Positions 33,368 to 44,287 of a DNA stretch of 64,000 nucleotides are shown here, piece by piece (the first letter of the stretch is position 1; every line of letters starts with the position of its first letter). Position numbers and translations under genes: made by a program. The notes beneath the pieces are model-generated. The model worked only from the letters and a program-made list of their open reading frames with translations, searched no databases and was not told the DNA's origin. The DNA comes from Cephalotrichum gorgonifer (lineage: Eukaryota > Ascomycota > Sordariomycetes > Microascales > Microascaceae): assembly GCA_900312665.1 (NCBI GenBank), contig ONZQ02000005.1:1715077-1779076 (forward strand), read 5' to 3'.

Positions 33368-36300
33368 GGCTGTCGAGATTCAATAATGCGTTAGGACCGT
33401 GGGAGGTAACTAAAGCAGGGAGAGTGAGCAGACTAAGACGAGGGTGACACGAGACAAGGTGAGACGGAAAATTGAAGACTTATACGTGGGTGGAGGTCAA
33501 CGCCGAGGAGGAAATTTAATATCCAGGTGCAGCTAATGCAGGGGTGGCAGGACGTGATGACCGAAGGATATGCATGCTCGGTTAAAAAACAAACATGGAT
33601 TGAAGGCATGTAGATCAAACTTGAGTTAGCTGACTCTACATTGTTTATGATTGGCCGTGCGCTTGGAGGAACCCCTGTCCCCCCACCCTTATTCACCGGA
33701 GGTACGTTTGTGCAGGACCAGGTTCATGGATGTAAATGGCGGCAACTTTCCCCGCTGGTAAGGCCTTTGTCAGCTTCGTCACCTGGTAATGGACGGGATG
33801 GAACCCAATACGAAGAGGCAGGGGCGGCAGTGTACCCGGTTTCGTCGGTAGCCGGCCTAAAAATATCTATGTAAAGGTTAATACTACTCGTACGTACAGT
33901 GCCGTCACGATATCTGCATACCGCGTCTTTCGCTGTGGATGGGGTGTTACACATCACCTTTCCTGGCAACTCAACCGCCAGTGTTATTCTTGATCCGACT
34001 GTTAATCCTTAACGAATCCCGAACCGCTGCTGGCGGAATGTAGTTGGCGGAATGTAGTCTTCACTGTTATGGAAGGATAGGTCTGTATTTTGGCATTATT
34101 CTCCTGTCTGCCCGTACCCCATGGGATTTTGATTTTTGTTCATGAGGCCTGGGTCCTCTTTGCTGCCAAGCAAGGATCGTCTGCCACGTACCCTATCCCT
34201 GATAACTCCAAGCAAGCAATAATATTGTACAAGGACGCTATTGCCACGCGTCCAAATCCAAAACAAAAAGAAACGCGATTTCTTCCCCAAAAGCAAAAAA
34301 ACCTCGTCTCGATTCCGACCAGAATGGACACTTCTCGAGGTTACCGAGTGATATCTTCACTACAATACTTGTCCTTGTAGATAATTCCGGCTGTCGCGGG
34401 TGTCCCCGGGGAAAGCAGGGTATTCCTTATCATCCCTGCCTTGTCGTCTTTGCTAAAGTCTCCAAGTCTTCAAATGGACAAACCCTTGCCGAACGCAGGG
34501 TTACCCAGCCCCAAGAATACTTGTACATACACTCTACTGCGCATTATTATTTCCTCAGGTCGTCTAAGTTCCTCTATCAATAACCTTATACAGAGCCGGC
34601 AGGGGGCGGCCTCCAGCATCGCATCCCCGGACGCTTCGTTTCCCCGAGGGATCATCCGTGGTGCCCTATAAGCTAGCACTGATCGTCCGGCTCCGAGCAA
34701 GCCGATCGGAAATCTACGCGACGTTGTAGTACGAACATGTGGGGTTTGGTTGGTAACAGGTCGAGCGAGCGAAATTAGTGTGGTCATACAGGGCGTATTT
34801 GGACTCGAAGTCATACTTTACGGTTAATCCCGAGGTGCCACAAATCCGAGGACAAAAAGCCCTGTGCCCCCTGGAGATCACCCTCGTAAAGCTTCCCCTT
34901 TCTGTTATGTGGAGATTCAGTGGCGCTCCTGTGTGTCTCGGGGCGGGCCCCGCCTGGCGTTCTGGCTGATAGACGGGCGCTAGCAGGGGTCTGTCCAGGA
35001 TGTCACGGGTGTGGATCTGCGCCTCGGACATTAAATCACCAGCGTCCGCCCATCAAAGTGGAAGACTTGGTGACAGAGGGAATATAAAGGTACAGATCAC
35101 CCATCTCCATAGCTGTGAGGTATCTGTATCCTCGCGCTCATCCCTTACTCGCGGGCGGAGTAGCCCGCTTTGGTTAGCCCGAAATAGTTGAGCGTGTTCA
35201 GGGGTGCGGGTGTCACAAGCGAGGCTCGAGGGGTTGGCATATCTTGTTTGAGTAATGATTGTCGGCCAAGTAAGCAGATTAAGTGGGGTTTCCACTTGCC
35301 ATTAATTACTCGAATCTGAATACTGGGGCAGGGCAGTCGATAGTTGCTTGGCATGCTCGTTAGCATTTGCTTCGTTGTAGATGGAATACTTTTACGACGA
35401 GCAGAAGAGACGAACTGGGCACACCACAGATTCTGCCAATAACTTGCCTCCTGTTACCCAAACATAGCCAGGCAAGAACAGTCCCCCAGCATACCAATGA
35501 CATCAGGCCACACCTAATAAGTTCTTTCGTAAGGCTGTATATGTTCCGTCTTCCCGTAACCCGTACACTAGTGATTCGTGATAACTATTGAAGTAGCTAC
35601 GCGTGGGCTTTCGGTATTTCTGGCCGACTATGGTTGGACGGACCAGGGTGGCCTTCTGTGGTAGGTGGATATTGGTGAATTCGGTTCCCAATACCGTGGC
35701 ACGCCATTCATGGCGGGCAGCCAACTCTGTACGGTGAGAGGAACGAGATGCTGGTCGCTTGGCGCGGAGGTAGAAGTGATCAATGAAGATCCAATCTCTT
35801 CGAAAGAGAGCCGCCGGAATGCGTCCTATGAACGTCCAATATGACCCCACGCTGGAACTCATGTTCAAGGAGTGTCAAGTACCAACACATCTCCCTTGGA
35901 TTAAATGTAGCTGCGGTTGTTGAGAGGGCCGTATAGTTGCTCGGATTGAGAAGGTTTTGGAAGGGTCTGATTGTGCCCCTCAAGACTTTTGAGCTAACAT
36001 TGTAATCATTATTGACCACCAGAATATCAGGAGGCAGGAAACCCATGGATGGGAAAGACTTCACGTGGAACTGCCTCGGGTTTCTTAAGCTGCGAATGGA
36101 AGACTAGGGCAGAAACGAGGATAGAGTAATATGTGAGCGATGTCGCAAATTTAATGGCCGTGCTTCAGGTTATTGTATCAATTAGATATTGGCAATACCA
36201 CATTCATTCTCTCTCGAATCGCCGCATACATACGGTATCCTGGGTTGTACATCGTCAAGCTCCGCGGTAAGGACCCAACAGATATTTAAATACAAAGCAG

Positions 36301-36965
36301 TCGGGGGATAAAGCAACGATATATCCCCTAGGCGGGTCTGTAAACATGTAAATAGAGAAGACACAATGACAAACGATGAACCTTCCTCGGTCGACTGTAA
36401 TTTTAGGCCGAGTTCTCTATCTCTTTCTATTGAACGTTTCGAGTTGTATGAACCTCAACTGATAACACACCAACCGTCGGCCTCCATTAAAGAGTCATCA
36501 CATTTATGCATCACTGGCCCTGGATACATACCCAAATGTCAACACAGTCACACATGAATGGCATGCAAGTTTGAGAGTGAGGAACAGGGCTGGCGTGCAC
36601 ACCTGTGCACACTATATGCGCTGAAAAATGGCTGGTGATTGGTCTAAATATGTCAACAATTGATAGCGCAAGGCGTACTGGGCGATAGCTAGATATATGT
36701 GGACACACATATGAATCGAGACTAAAACATTGCCCCTCATTCCATTCGAAACTCAAAAGTCATCTTCCTCCTCTCCGGCCCCTCTATTTATCATGGCTTG
36801 TTCTACAAACACGATGGACGATTAGAATACTGATCTACAATCGAGTCTTTCACCAAGCCCAGATACTCTACTCCATACTATACTGGTGAGTCGTCAATGG
36901 AGCCGGTCATAAATTTCTGATTAATCCTCCGTCTTTAACACTTTTATCAAGGAACGTGTTTAGGC
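33368..36965. other. Gene-poor block, 3.6 kb
   Basis: The longest stretch without a confident gene. Two overlapping minus-strand open frames at 36064-35780 and 35868-35503 have protein-like composition (for example WIFIDHFYLRAKRP) but belong to no family I recognise and need a frame change to join. They may be a decayed gene or chance. A 14-bp tandem duplication sits at 34031-34057. No transposase or reverse-transcriptase motif was recognised. Confidence 0.45.
34031..34057. repeat. 14-bp tandem duplication
   Basis: tggcggaatgtag occurs twice, separated by one T, in the gene-poor block. Confidence 0.75.
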
Positions 36966-39229
36966 GTGGAAGTACACCGACAGCAGCCTACATTGTTCAT
37001 CATGTCTACCTCGTTCCCATATGAGGGAGGACGGCGTGAGGGCCGAAAGGGTGATAAAAATAAGCATTCGCATGTACACTCGGATCCACCCAGCTCTCCA
37101 GCTCCAGAGATGAGGGATAGCAACTCGCCTCTAGCCTCGTCAAGTTTGGGGTCTCCAGAACTAGCCGAAGGTGGTTATTTTTATTCGCAGGTTCCTTTTT
37201 GGGATTCCAGTATGCCATCACAAGATGTCATATTTGTGACAGAGGGCATTGCCAAGGAGAGACCCAGCTCTCCAGGAGTAGTTCAGTCGGATTATCAACC
37301 GGGATACTCGACATTGTCCAATCAAGGAGACGGCTATCGCGACCACCCCACTCGCCCCCGAACTCCACCAGGACAAGGACGATCGTGGGAAGCACACCTT
37401 GAACGTCCCGGTTTTGAAGGCATTACCTTTTCTACTTTTGGAGACCTCGCTTCTTTTCTTGTTTTGGAAGGATCTGCTTTTCTGTCTACATTCGAAACAA
37501 GACAGCCCAGTATCAGGAACCAACGCGAAGAGCTAAACGAGGAAGGCCAAGGACACAACATGCCCCCCCAGGGGGCGACTCGGGTACAAGTGAATGCATA
37601 CAGTGTAAGTCTAGTCACGTCTAATAACCTATTTCATCGTTGAGGCAGGGATGAAAGTTGGTGGTATGCGCTACGTGCATGCCGCTTCATCATTTATCGC
37701 GCCTCTGCGCCTGGCGAAGAGCCATGAATGTTAGACACCTGCAGATGAGGGGTTGATTGACCTGGCATAGTCTCGACGGCAGCCACGTGGGCGGTCTTGG
37801 GAAAGATTATCACACTCGCAAGACGTATCAGAACCGGACCCTCGTGAGTGGCCGAGTGGGGAACAGTATGCCACGAGCGGGGTGGTCGCCGAGATTCCCT
37901 CTTCCCCAAAGCCAGGTATGACCACTCCTCTATTAGGGTTATCGTCGCGGCTGGCGCATATGCGCCTGGGTGGTGACGACCCTCATAGGACAGAGGATGC
38001 CTGTAGCGGACGGGCCTCTCCCGAACCCCCCCACCATCGCAGCAATGATAGCCCTGGTGCAAGCGAAAATGCCAGCCACGCGGGCCTTCGACCAGCTCCC
38101 GCCTTGAGAAGCCGGAACATCGAGACCGGAGACACCTGCGTGCATAGCGATTGCGAATCTATCCCGTCGCGAGCCCCTTCTCCGTGGGTGGAGAAGTGGT
38201 ACGAAGAGGATCCTACGCTAAGCTTTCGAGAGTTTGGTGCCAGAATTGCCTCTGAGCATGGTACCACGGAAAATTCTCCCAGCCTGGCAGATGCGGAGGC
38301 TATCACTAGGAAAGCCAAAGGGGACAAGGGGGATGGGGGTGCTTGGAGTAGAGAAGAGCGCTCAGTTACCTGCCAGAAACCCAACCGACAGAATTCCAGG
38401 CAACCACCACCCGGAGGCGAAGTCTACCGGAGAGGGGATAACGACGGCAATGGCGCAGATGATGACGATGACACGCCCCCGGATCCGAAGAGGCGACGGA
38501 TAACAGACCCACCGGATGCTATGATGACTGGAGAGAAGTTTGCCTGCCCCTATCAGAAGCGTCATCCGCGCGAGAACTCACTGTGCGGCCTGCCTCACGG
38601 CCAGCGGAAGTACTATGGGTGGGATACCGTGTCAAGAGTGAAGTATGTGTGGCTACGCAGAAACTCCAATTCATACCATTACACTGGCTAATAGCCGTGC
38701 TGAAACTAGGCAGCATCTCCTCCTAAGCCATGGACGCGATTACCACTGCTCAAACTGCTGGAAGGCGTTCTCCAGTAAAAGGGATGCGGTCAATTGCCGC
38801 CAGAATAACTGCCGGCAGAGAGCTGCACCAGAAAAGCACTGGTTGACAGCCGAACAATCGTCCAGACTAAGGGAGAAGATCCCGAACAGCTGGGACGGGT
38901 GGTATCGTATATTCGACATTCTGTTCCCGGATATTGCCGAAGAAGGGACTGAGCACTACCGGGAGACTTACAGCCCTGGTACGCGAGTATCAATTGGATT
39001 GTATATACGTCCTGGAGAGCTGACTGCTTGTATCAAAGTCTACGAATTTCCCCAGCTGAATGGCTCGGCCGCAGAGCGTGGCTATGACAACGACATAATA
39101 GGTGGCCCCGACCTCTTAACTAATTCCTCTACGATCTACTACCCCCACTCGTACTCAGCGCAAAAAATGCTTTCAAAAGTGTTCTGCCCGACACGGGAGA
39201 ACCTTCTCAGGCAAGACCGCCCTCTGTAG
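36966..39229 (+). CDS. Fungal C2H2-type zinc-finger-like protein, C-terminus frameshifted
   Basis: Predicted nuclear protein of unknown role. Exons 36966-37604, 37771-38642 and 38695-39229 give 681 aa up to the first stop; an internal Met at 37002 is an alternative start. Residues to about 430 are low-complexity, rich in Ser, Pro and Asp, with an acidic run and basic RKR-type signal (DPKRRRITD). The only folded part is a degenerate zinc-finger block: KFACPYQKRHPR, GWDTVSRV, then HLLLSHGRDYHCSNCWKAF across the second splice, followed by PNSWDGWYRIFDILFPD. This arrangement is common in large ascomycete families of uncharacterised zinc-finger proteins. In the AAAAAA run at about 39164-39169, one further A would keep the frame open into the downstream module to 39537. 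The present stop at 39227 is therefore probably premature. Confidence 0.75.
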
Positions 39230-39913
39230 AGATGTCCGTTGAATGGGACCTACTAGTCAACAACATGCCGTTCACGGGCGGCGGGGTGTATGACGATACG
39301 ACGGATCCCTCATCCGAGCCACTCATCGGCAACCTCTCAGCATCAAACATCGAGACTGACTCGACCTCTTCCAACACTGGACCAGTGCCCATCGGACCTC
39401 GTAGTTGTTCCTGCACATCATCGAAAACGTGCGGATACTGCAGGGTTCAGCACCGAAGCTCCAGGCTTCAGTCCGAAAACGAATCCTTGAGAGCTGTAGT
39501 CGCGGGGATTCCGGGCATAATTGACCGACATGACTAGGTTCTTCAGAGCCTGGACGACGGGAGCTTTGTTTCTGATCCCGTAATGCAAGAGCTATGGTGT
39601 CACCAGGATGCTTTGAGAACGGCTCTGGATTCACCATTCTCCAAAAAAATGCCCCCTACCTTCGACCTGTGACTGTGACTCCTGTACTTCAACCAGGATA
39701 TCCAGCCACTGCAGGGCCAAGCAGAGGAACCTGCGACTTCAATCGGAAAACGAGTCGTTGAGAGCTGTCCTCGCTGATATCTCCACTTCTGTTGGCCGTC
39801 ACGATATGGAGCTCCAGAACCTGGACGACGGTGGACTGGTCCCGGTCTCAGAGATGGAAAAGCTGTGGGGTTACCAGGATGATTTTAGGAATGTGCTGGC
39901 CTCACGGAAGTGA
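39230..39913 (+). pseudogene. Duplicated C-terminal coiled module of the zinc-finger protein, broken
   Basis: Continuation of the preceding gene in another frame. Copy 1 (about 39408-39650) and copy 2 (about 39668-39913) encode two versions of the same ~75-residue module. Both share a Cys-rich lead (CSCTSS / CDCDSCTST), then LQSENESLRAV, then RHD.xLQNLDDG, then a xxLWxxQDxxR end. Copy 1 has an in-frame TAG (39535-39537) where copy 2 has Met; copy 2 is open to its stop at 39911-39913. The helical part resembles a short coiled coil. The duplication is visible in both DNA and protein. Whether any part is still translated cannot be told. Confidence 0.65.
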
Positions 39914-41099
39914 CGTGTTCTGACCTTTGTGGTGGAAGATGAATATCATCGGGACTCGGATGAGCTGTATATCCCTGGCTGAGATTTCTTGTAATTAAAT
40001 GTTATTGGTTCGTGTCTCTGACTCAACTAAAAGTATTGGTTTCTTCCGGGGAGGAGCTCTCATCAGTAAAAATAGCTCACCATGCATGGGATCTTGTGGA
40101 GGCCGTTGGTCAAGAAGGTTACCAACATGCACCACCCCAACCCTCCCTGTGGTTGGTACCCGGTTGGTCCCACTTCCCGCAGTAGCCCTCCGTGTCGGCG
40201 CCCAATCGGCCTTCCGTTGAACAGCGGGGCCTAGGATGTATGTGAGAGCATGGGCGAAGAGCAGAGCACAGTGAATCCTTTCTACTGAAGTTGCCGTTCT
40301 GTGAGCTATGCGATCCGCTGCTGATGTATGGCCTGGCTTTTTGAAGATGAGATACTTGAAATGGGTGGTAGATTTCACTTTTAACGAAAAAGGAACATAG
40401 ACGTAGTTCTTGAGATCCAGTCGAGAGGCTCAGTGCCCGCCCCCATGCCTCACCCCCGCGCTTTCGGTTGTTTGTCCCACACCAGAGCATGCCGATGTCG
40501 CTCACCACCCTCGGTACATGACAAACAGGGTCACCTCCGGCAAAACCAGCCCTGTCTGTGGTAATATACCCGACGCTCCTCCTAGCTTCTGATACGCCCG
40601 TGGTGAAAATTTCCGCTGCCGCTGATTGATAAGTCACCATCTGATAAGATTATCAGATCCGCAAATGGCCGCCGCACCTCCCCGAAAGAGGCATTGATCC
40701 TCCATCCCGCAGTGATATGGCACCACCTAGACCCTGTTAAATGCAGCCAAGATCTCGTACTCTTCATTTTTAGGCTCGTGGCCCGGTCTTGGCGTGGACT
40801 CGCACCCACTATGAAGGCCCATGGCCAAGTCGAGGGACTTTTGGACGGGACACGCCAAGTAATAGCTTGCAGAAAGCTGGTGTGACGGCAACACGAGGCA
40901 GGGGTGGTGGGAAGGATTTTCTTCTTCTCGCGCGTAGACTGGTGAGGGGCCGGCCCGCGAGGGTATGCAGGTTCATTGACGGAGTACACAGGCCATATAT
41001 TATCCCTGCTCCCTTTCTCCCGATTTCGTGTTTCCTCAACTGTTCGTCATACACTGAGCCACAGCCACAACCTCCCCAAGCCGCCGATCCTCAGCAGAT
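39914..41099. other. Intergenic region, siderophore transporter promoter
   Basis: About 1.2 kb. It contains the palindromic GATA site at 40639-40658, a further TGATAA at about 40627 and a TATA-like catatatta near 40993, 108 bp before the transporter start. Confidence 0.6.
40639..40658. promoter_or_regulatory. Inverted pair of SreA-type iron-regulatory GATA sites
   Basis: ATCTGATAA at 40639-40647 is followed after two bases by its exact reverse complement TTATCAGAT at 40650-40658. Each arm is a perfect match to ATCWGATAA, the known site of the iron-sensing GATA repressors SreA/SRE/Urbs1. It lies 442 bp upstream of the siderophore-type transporter and points to repression under iron sufficiency. 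Confidence 0.8.
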
Positions 41100-43275
41100 A
41101 TGGCTACAGTTCCGCAGCAGCCCGTGGAAAAATCGGGAAGTCCACCCCGCACCACTCCCGAAGAGAAGCGTCAGAACAGCCTCGACGACGAAAAGGCTCT
41201 TGGCACAGAACCTGGCGTGCAACACCTTCCCAAGTCAGACGATGAAGATGAGTTTCAGCAAGATGGCGTCAAGAGGATGGCGGCTATCACGTCTACCTGG
41301 TCGTACAAGGCACTCATTGCAACCTATATCTTGTTCGTTGGATTGTTCCACTCGCCCGCGATTCGCGCCTGTGGTGACGATACACTGACCTCGGATTGTC
41401 GATAGGATCTACATTTGCTCCTACACGCACTCCATGCAGCAGCAGATGCCCTCTAACCTTGGCCCCTACGTCACCTCTTCGTTCCAGAAACACGGCCTTA
41501 CCGCAATGAGCGGCATCGTTGCCCGCCTGGTAGCCGGCGTCTCTCAGCTTCCACTGGCTAAAATCATCAATATATGGGGCCGGATGGAGGGTTATATCCT
41601 AGCCCATTTCTTCTGCTCCCTCGGTATGTCCTGCCAAGTCAGTCCTATACACACATGTCTCTTCATTTGGAATCGAAGTTCACCCATTAACCAACCCTCA
41701 TCTCTGTGATCGCAGGTCTCCTTTTGATGGCTGTCTCCCATAACGTCGAAACGTACGCGGCCGCCCAAGTCTTCTGGCAAGTTGGCAGTGGTGGCATCGG
41801 CTATATCCACACCGTTCTAATCTCCGACACCACCTCTCTGCGCAACCGCATGATCATCTACACCCTCAATTCGACGGCCTACATCGGCAACGCCTGGGCT
41901 GGGCCAATTGTCGCACAGCTATTCTACACCCACAGCAACTTCCGGTGGGCCTACGGGGCTTTTGCCATCATATTCCCCTTCGTGGGGTCAACGGTTTGTT
42001 TCATGCTGTGGTGGAACCTGAGGAAGGCGAAGAGGTTGGGGTTGGTACCGAAGAGGACAGCGAGTGGTAGGAATTGGAAGCAGTCGACGCTCTTTTACTG
42101 CGAGCAGTGCGATAGTATGACACCTCCACCTTCCTATTTCTTAACAGAAATCACGCTAACAGGTGAATCTAGTCATCGGCATGTTCCTAATCGTCGTTGG
42201 GTTCTCGCTGGTGCTCCTCCCATTTAGTTTGGTCGTCTACGCGAGAAATGGGTGGAAGACAGGCTATATAATCGCCATGCCCATCATCGGCCTCTTCCTT
42301 CTGGCTGCCTTCTTTGTCTGGGAGAAGAGATTCGCTTCTACCCCGTTGGCTCCGTGGCACCTCTTGCGCGACCGAACCATCCTAGGGGCCGCCGCTGTCG
42401 CTGGTGTTATAGCTATGAGTTTTGGGTGAGTTCACTCCTACCTTAATCTCGGTTCGAATGACCATGCCGTGCTATATTGTACATTCCATCTCCAAAGGTC
42501 CACCACTCTGGAATTTTACTAATACCTCCAAGCTCGTGGGATTCCTACTTCTCGTCGTATCTCCAAGTCGTTCACCGACGCACCATAGCCCAGGCCGGTC
42601 TGATTCTCAACATCTACACCATTGCATCATGCACTTGGGGCCCCATTGTCGGATTGTAGGTCGTTCCCCGACAGGCCTCGCTCACCTGCTATGACTAACC
42701 TTTTCTACCACCTGCCTAGTCTCATCCGCCAGACAAACCACTTCAAATGGATTGCACTATGCGCCATCCCAGTAGCCGCCCTCGCCACGGGCCTACTGAT
42801 CCACTTCCGCACCCCGGACGCCTACATTGGCTACATCATAATGTGTCAAATCCTCAAGGCTGTTTCATCTGGCACCATCATCATTTGCGAGCAACTCGCC
42901 GTCATGTCTGTGGTCAAGCACAATGAAGTGACCGTCATGCTTGCCCTCATTGCCCTAACCTCTCACGTCGGAGGCTCCGTCGGTCGGGCCATCTCCGGCG
43001 GCATCTGGACGAACCAGCTGCCCGGGTACCTCGATAAATACCTTCCCGCGGAGGATCGTGATAACGCGATGACTATCTACGGATCGTTGCCTGTTCAGTT
43101 GGCGTACGAATGGGGGAGTGAGGCGAGGGAGGCGATTAATCGCTCGTACGGGGATGTTCAGCGACATATGGTTATCGCGGGAGCTTGTTTCATGCCCCTG
43201 GCGTTTGCCTGCGTTCTGCTATGGAGGAATGTGAATGTGGGAAAGACGCAACAGACCCGGGGCCAGGTGTTTTAA
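41100..43275 (+). CDS. Siderophore iron transporter-type MFS carrier
   Basis: Plasma-membrane ferri-siderophore:proton symporter of the fungal SIT family, predicted 593 aa with about 14 membrane helices. Six exons: 41100-41332, 41406-41623, 41716-42114, 42173-42425, 42533-42655, 42720-43275 (introns 73, 92, 58, 107, 64 nt). The N-terminal cytosolic tail is charged. Then come ALIATYILIYICSYTHSM, LGPYVTSSFQKHGLTA, DTTSLRNRMIIYTLN, WDSYFSSYLQVVHRR and ICEQLAVMSVVKHNEV, in the order found in MirA/B/C-type proteins. The first 5' splice site (GTTCGT) is weak but is the only one that preserves the frame. The inverted SreA-type site upstream strongly supports an iron-uptake role. The particular siderophore carried is unknown; no siderophore synthesis gene is in the window. 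Confidence 0.9.
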
Positions 43276-43935
43276 GCTGCCACTTAATAGTGATAGCTGG
43301 CAAACTGGACGTCTGTTCCGACAGGAGATGGATAAACCTAGTTCGTTCCAGCGGTGAGATCAGCTGGGGAAGAAAACACCCCCTTTCGATCCCTTGGCAT
43401 GTCAAGCATTTCGTGGCTTGTCGTATTCCCGAGCCTGTGACAATCATTTCACTCCTCGATTCCTTACCTGCATGTTGGTTTTATTCATCACTCTCTAAAG
43501 GCCGCAGCGAGGCCGCGTAACCACCGATAATATGGTCCCCATTCGCCTGTTCGACGACACGTCCTACTTGCGAGGATACATGTAGTGTAACGCGAGCCTG
43601 CTCAAAGGATGAGTGGCCATGGATCATTGGCCGGCCGGAATTGGCATGACCTGTTTATCGGCTATGCGGGAGGCTGACCATCCCTCACACATGTGTCGAT
43701 CTGGGTGCCATTACTGCTGTGTTCCGTTTCCCCTTCGATTCCCGTGTAAATCTTTTTCTTGTTTCGTTCGCCTCAGTTCTTTCCATGTGTAAAAAAAAAT
43801 AGACCCATGCCATGATGGGAGTGGCCTGAAATAAGAAAAGAAAACGGCGTCCAGAGCTATCTGAAGGTGAAGTCTATATGGGCTCCAAGCTCTGGACGGC
43901 CGATAACCCTTAGAATCAGCAAAAAGGACAGTGAA
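43276..43935. other. Intergenic region
   Basis: 660 bp of 3' flank between the transporter and tRNA-Gly. A short A run lies near 43792. Nothing else seen. Confidence 0.5.
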
Positions 43936-44017
43936 TGCACTAGCCCGGAATTGAACCGGGGGCTGGTCGAAGATTGTTGTATGGCAACGACCAAGTTTAC
44001 CACTAACCCACTAGTGC
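43936..44017 (-). tRNA. tRNA-Gly(GCC): tRNA-Gly(GCC), intron-containing
   Basis: The acceptor GCACTAG pairs with CTAGTGC, discriminator A. The anticodon stem GGTCG/CGACC encloses TTGCCA, giving GCC. An 11-nt intron follows base 37. The T arm is CCCGGTTCAATTCCGGG. Total 82 nt; without the intron 71 nt, normal for tRNA-Gly. Confidence 0.93.
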
Positions 44018-44287
44018 TTCGATGGAGACTTCGGTCCCTGTTCCGGCATCTTAGACCCGCATCGTGGTGGGAGCAACTTGGGGCGAGGCCATAGGTATGC
44101 AAGCGATCACGACACCCATACGCCCTACAGCCAGTTGCATGGAGAGACAGAAGCGGGGGTGAGGTTACACGACCAGGCTGTCTTCCACATATAAGAGGAC
44201 CAGTGTACGTCGTACCTAAGTCCAGTTCTATTTCCCAGTTTCTCTTCTCATTTTCATAACCACCCATCACTGGCTACCCGCCCCAAT

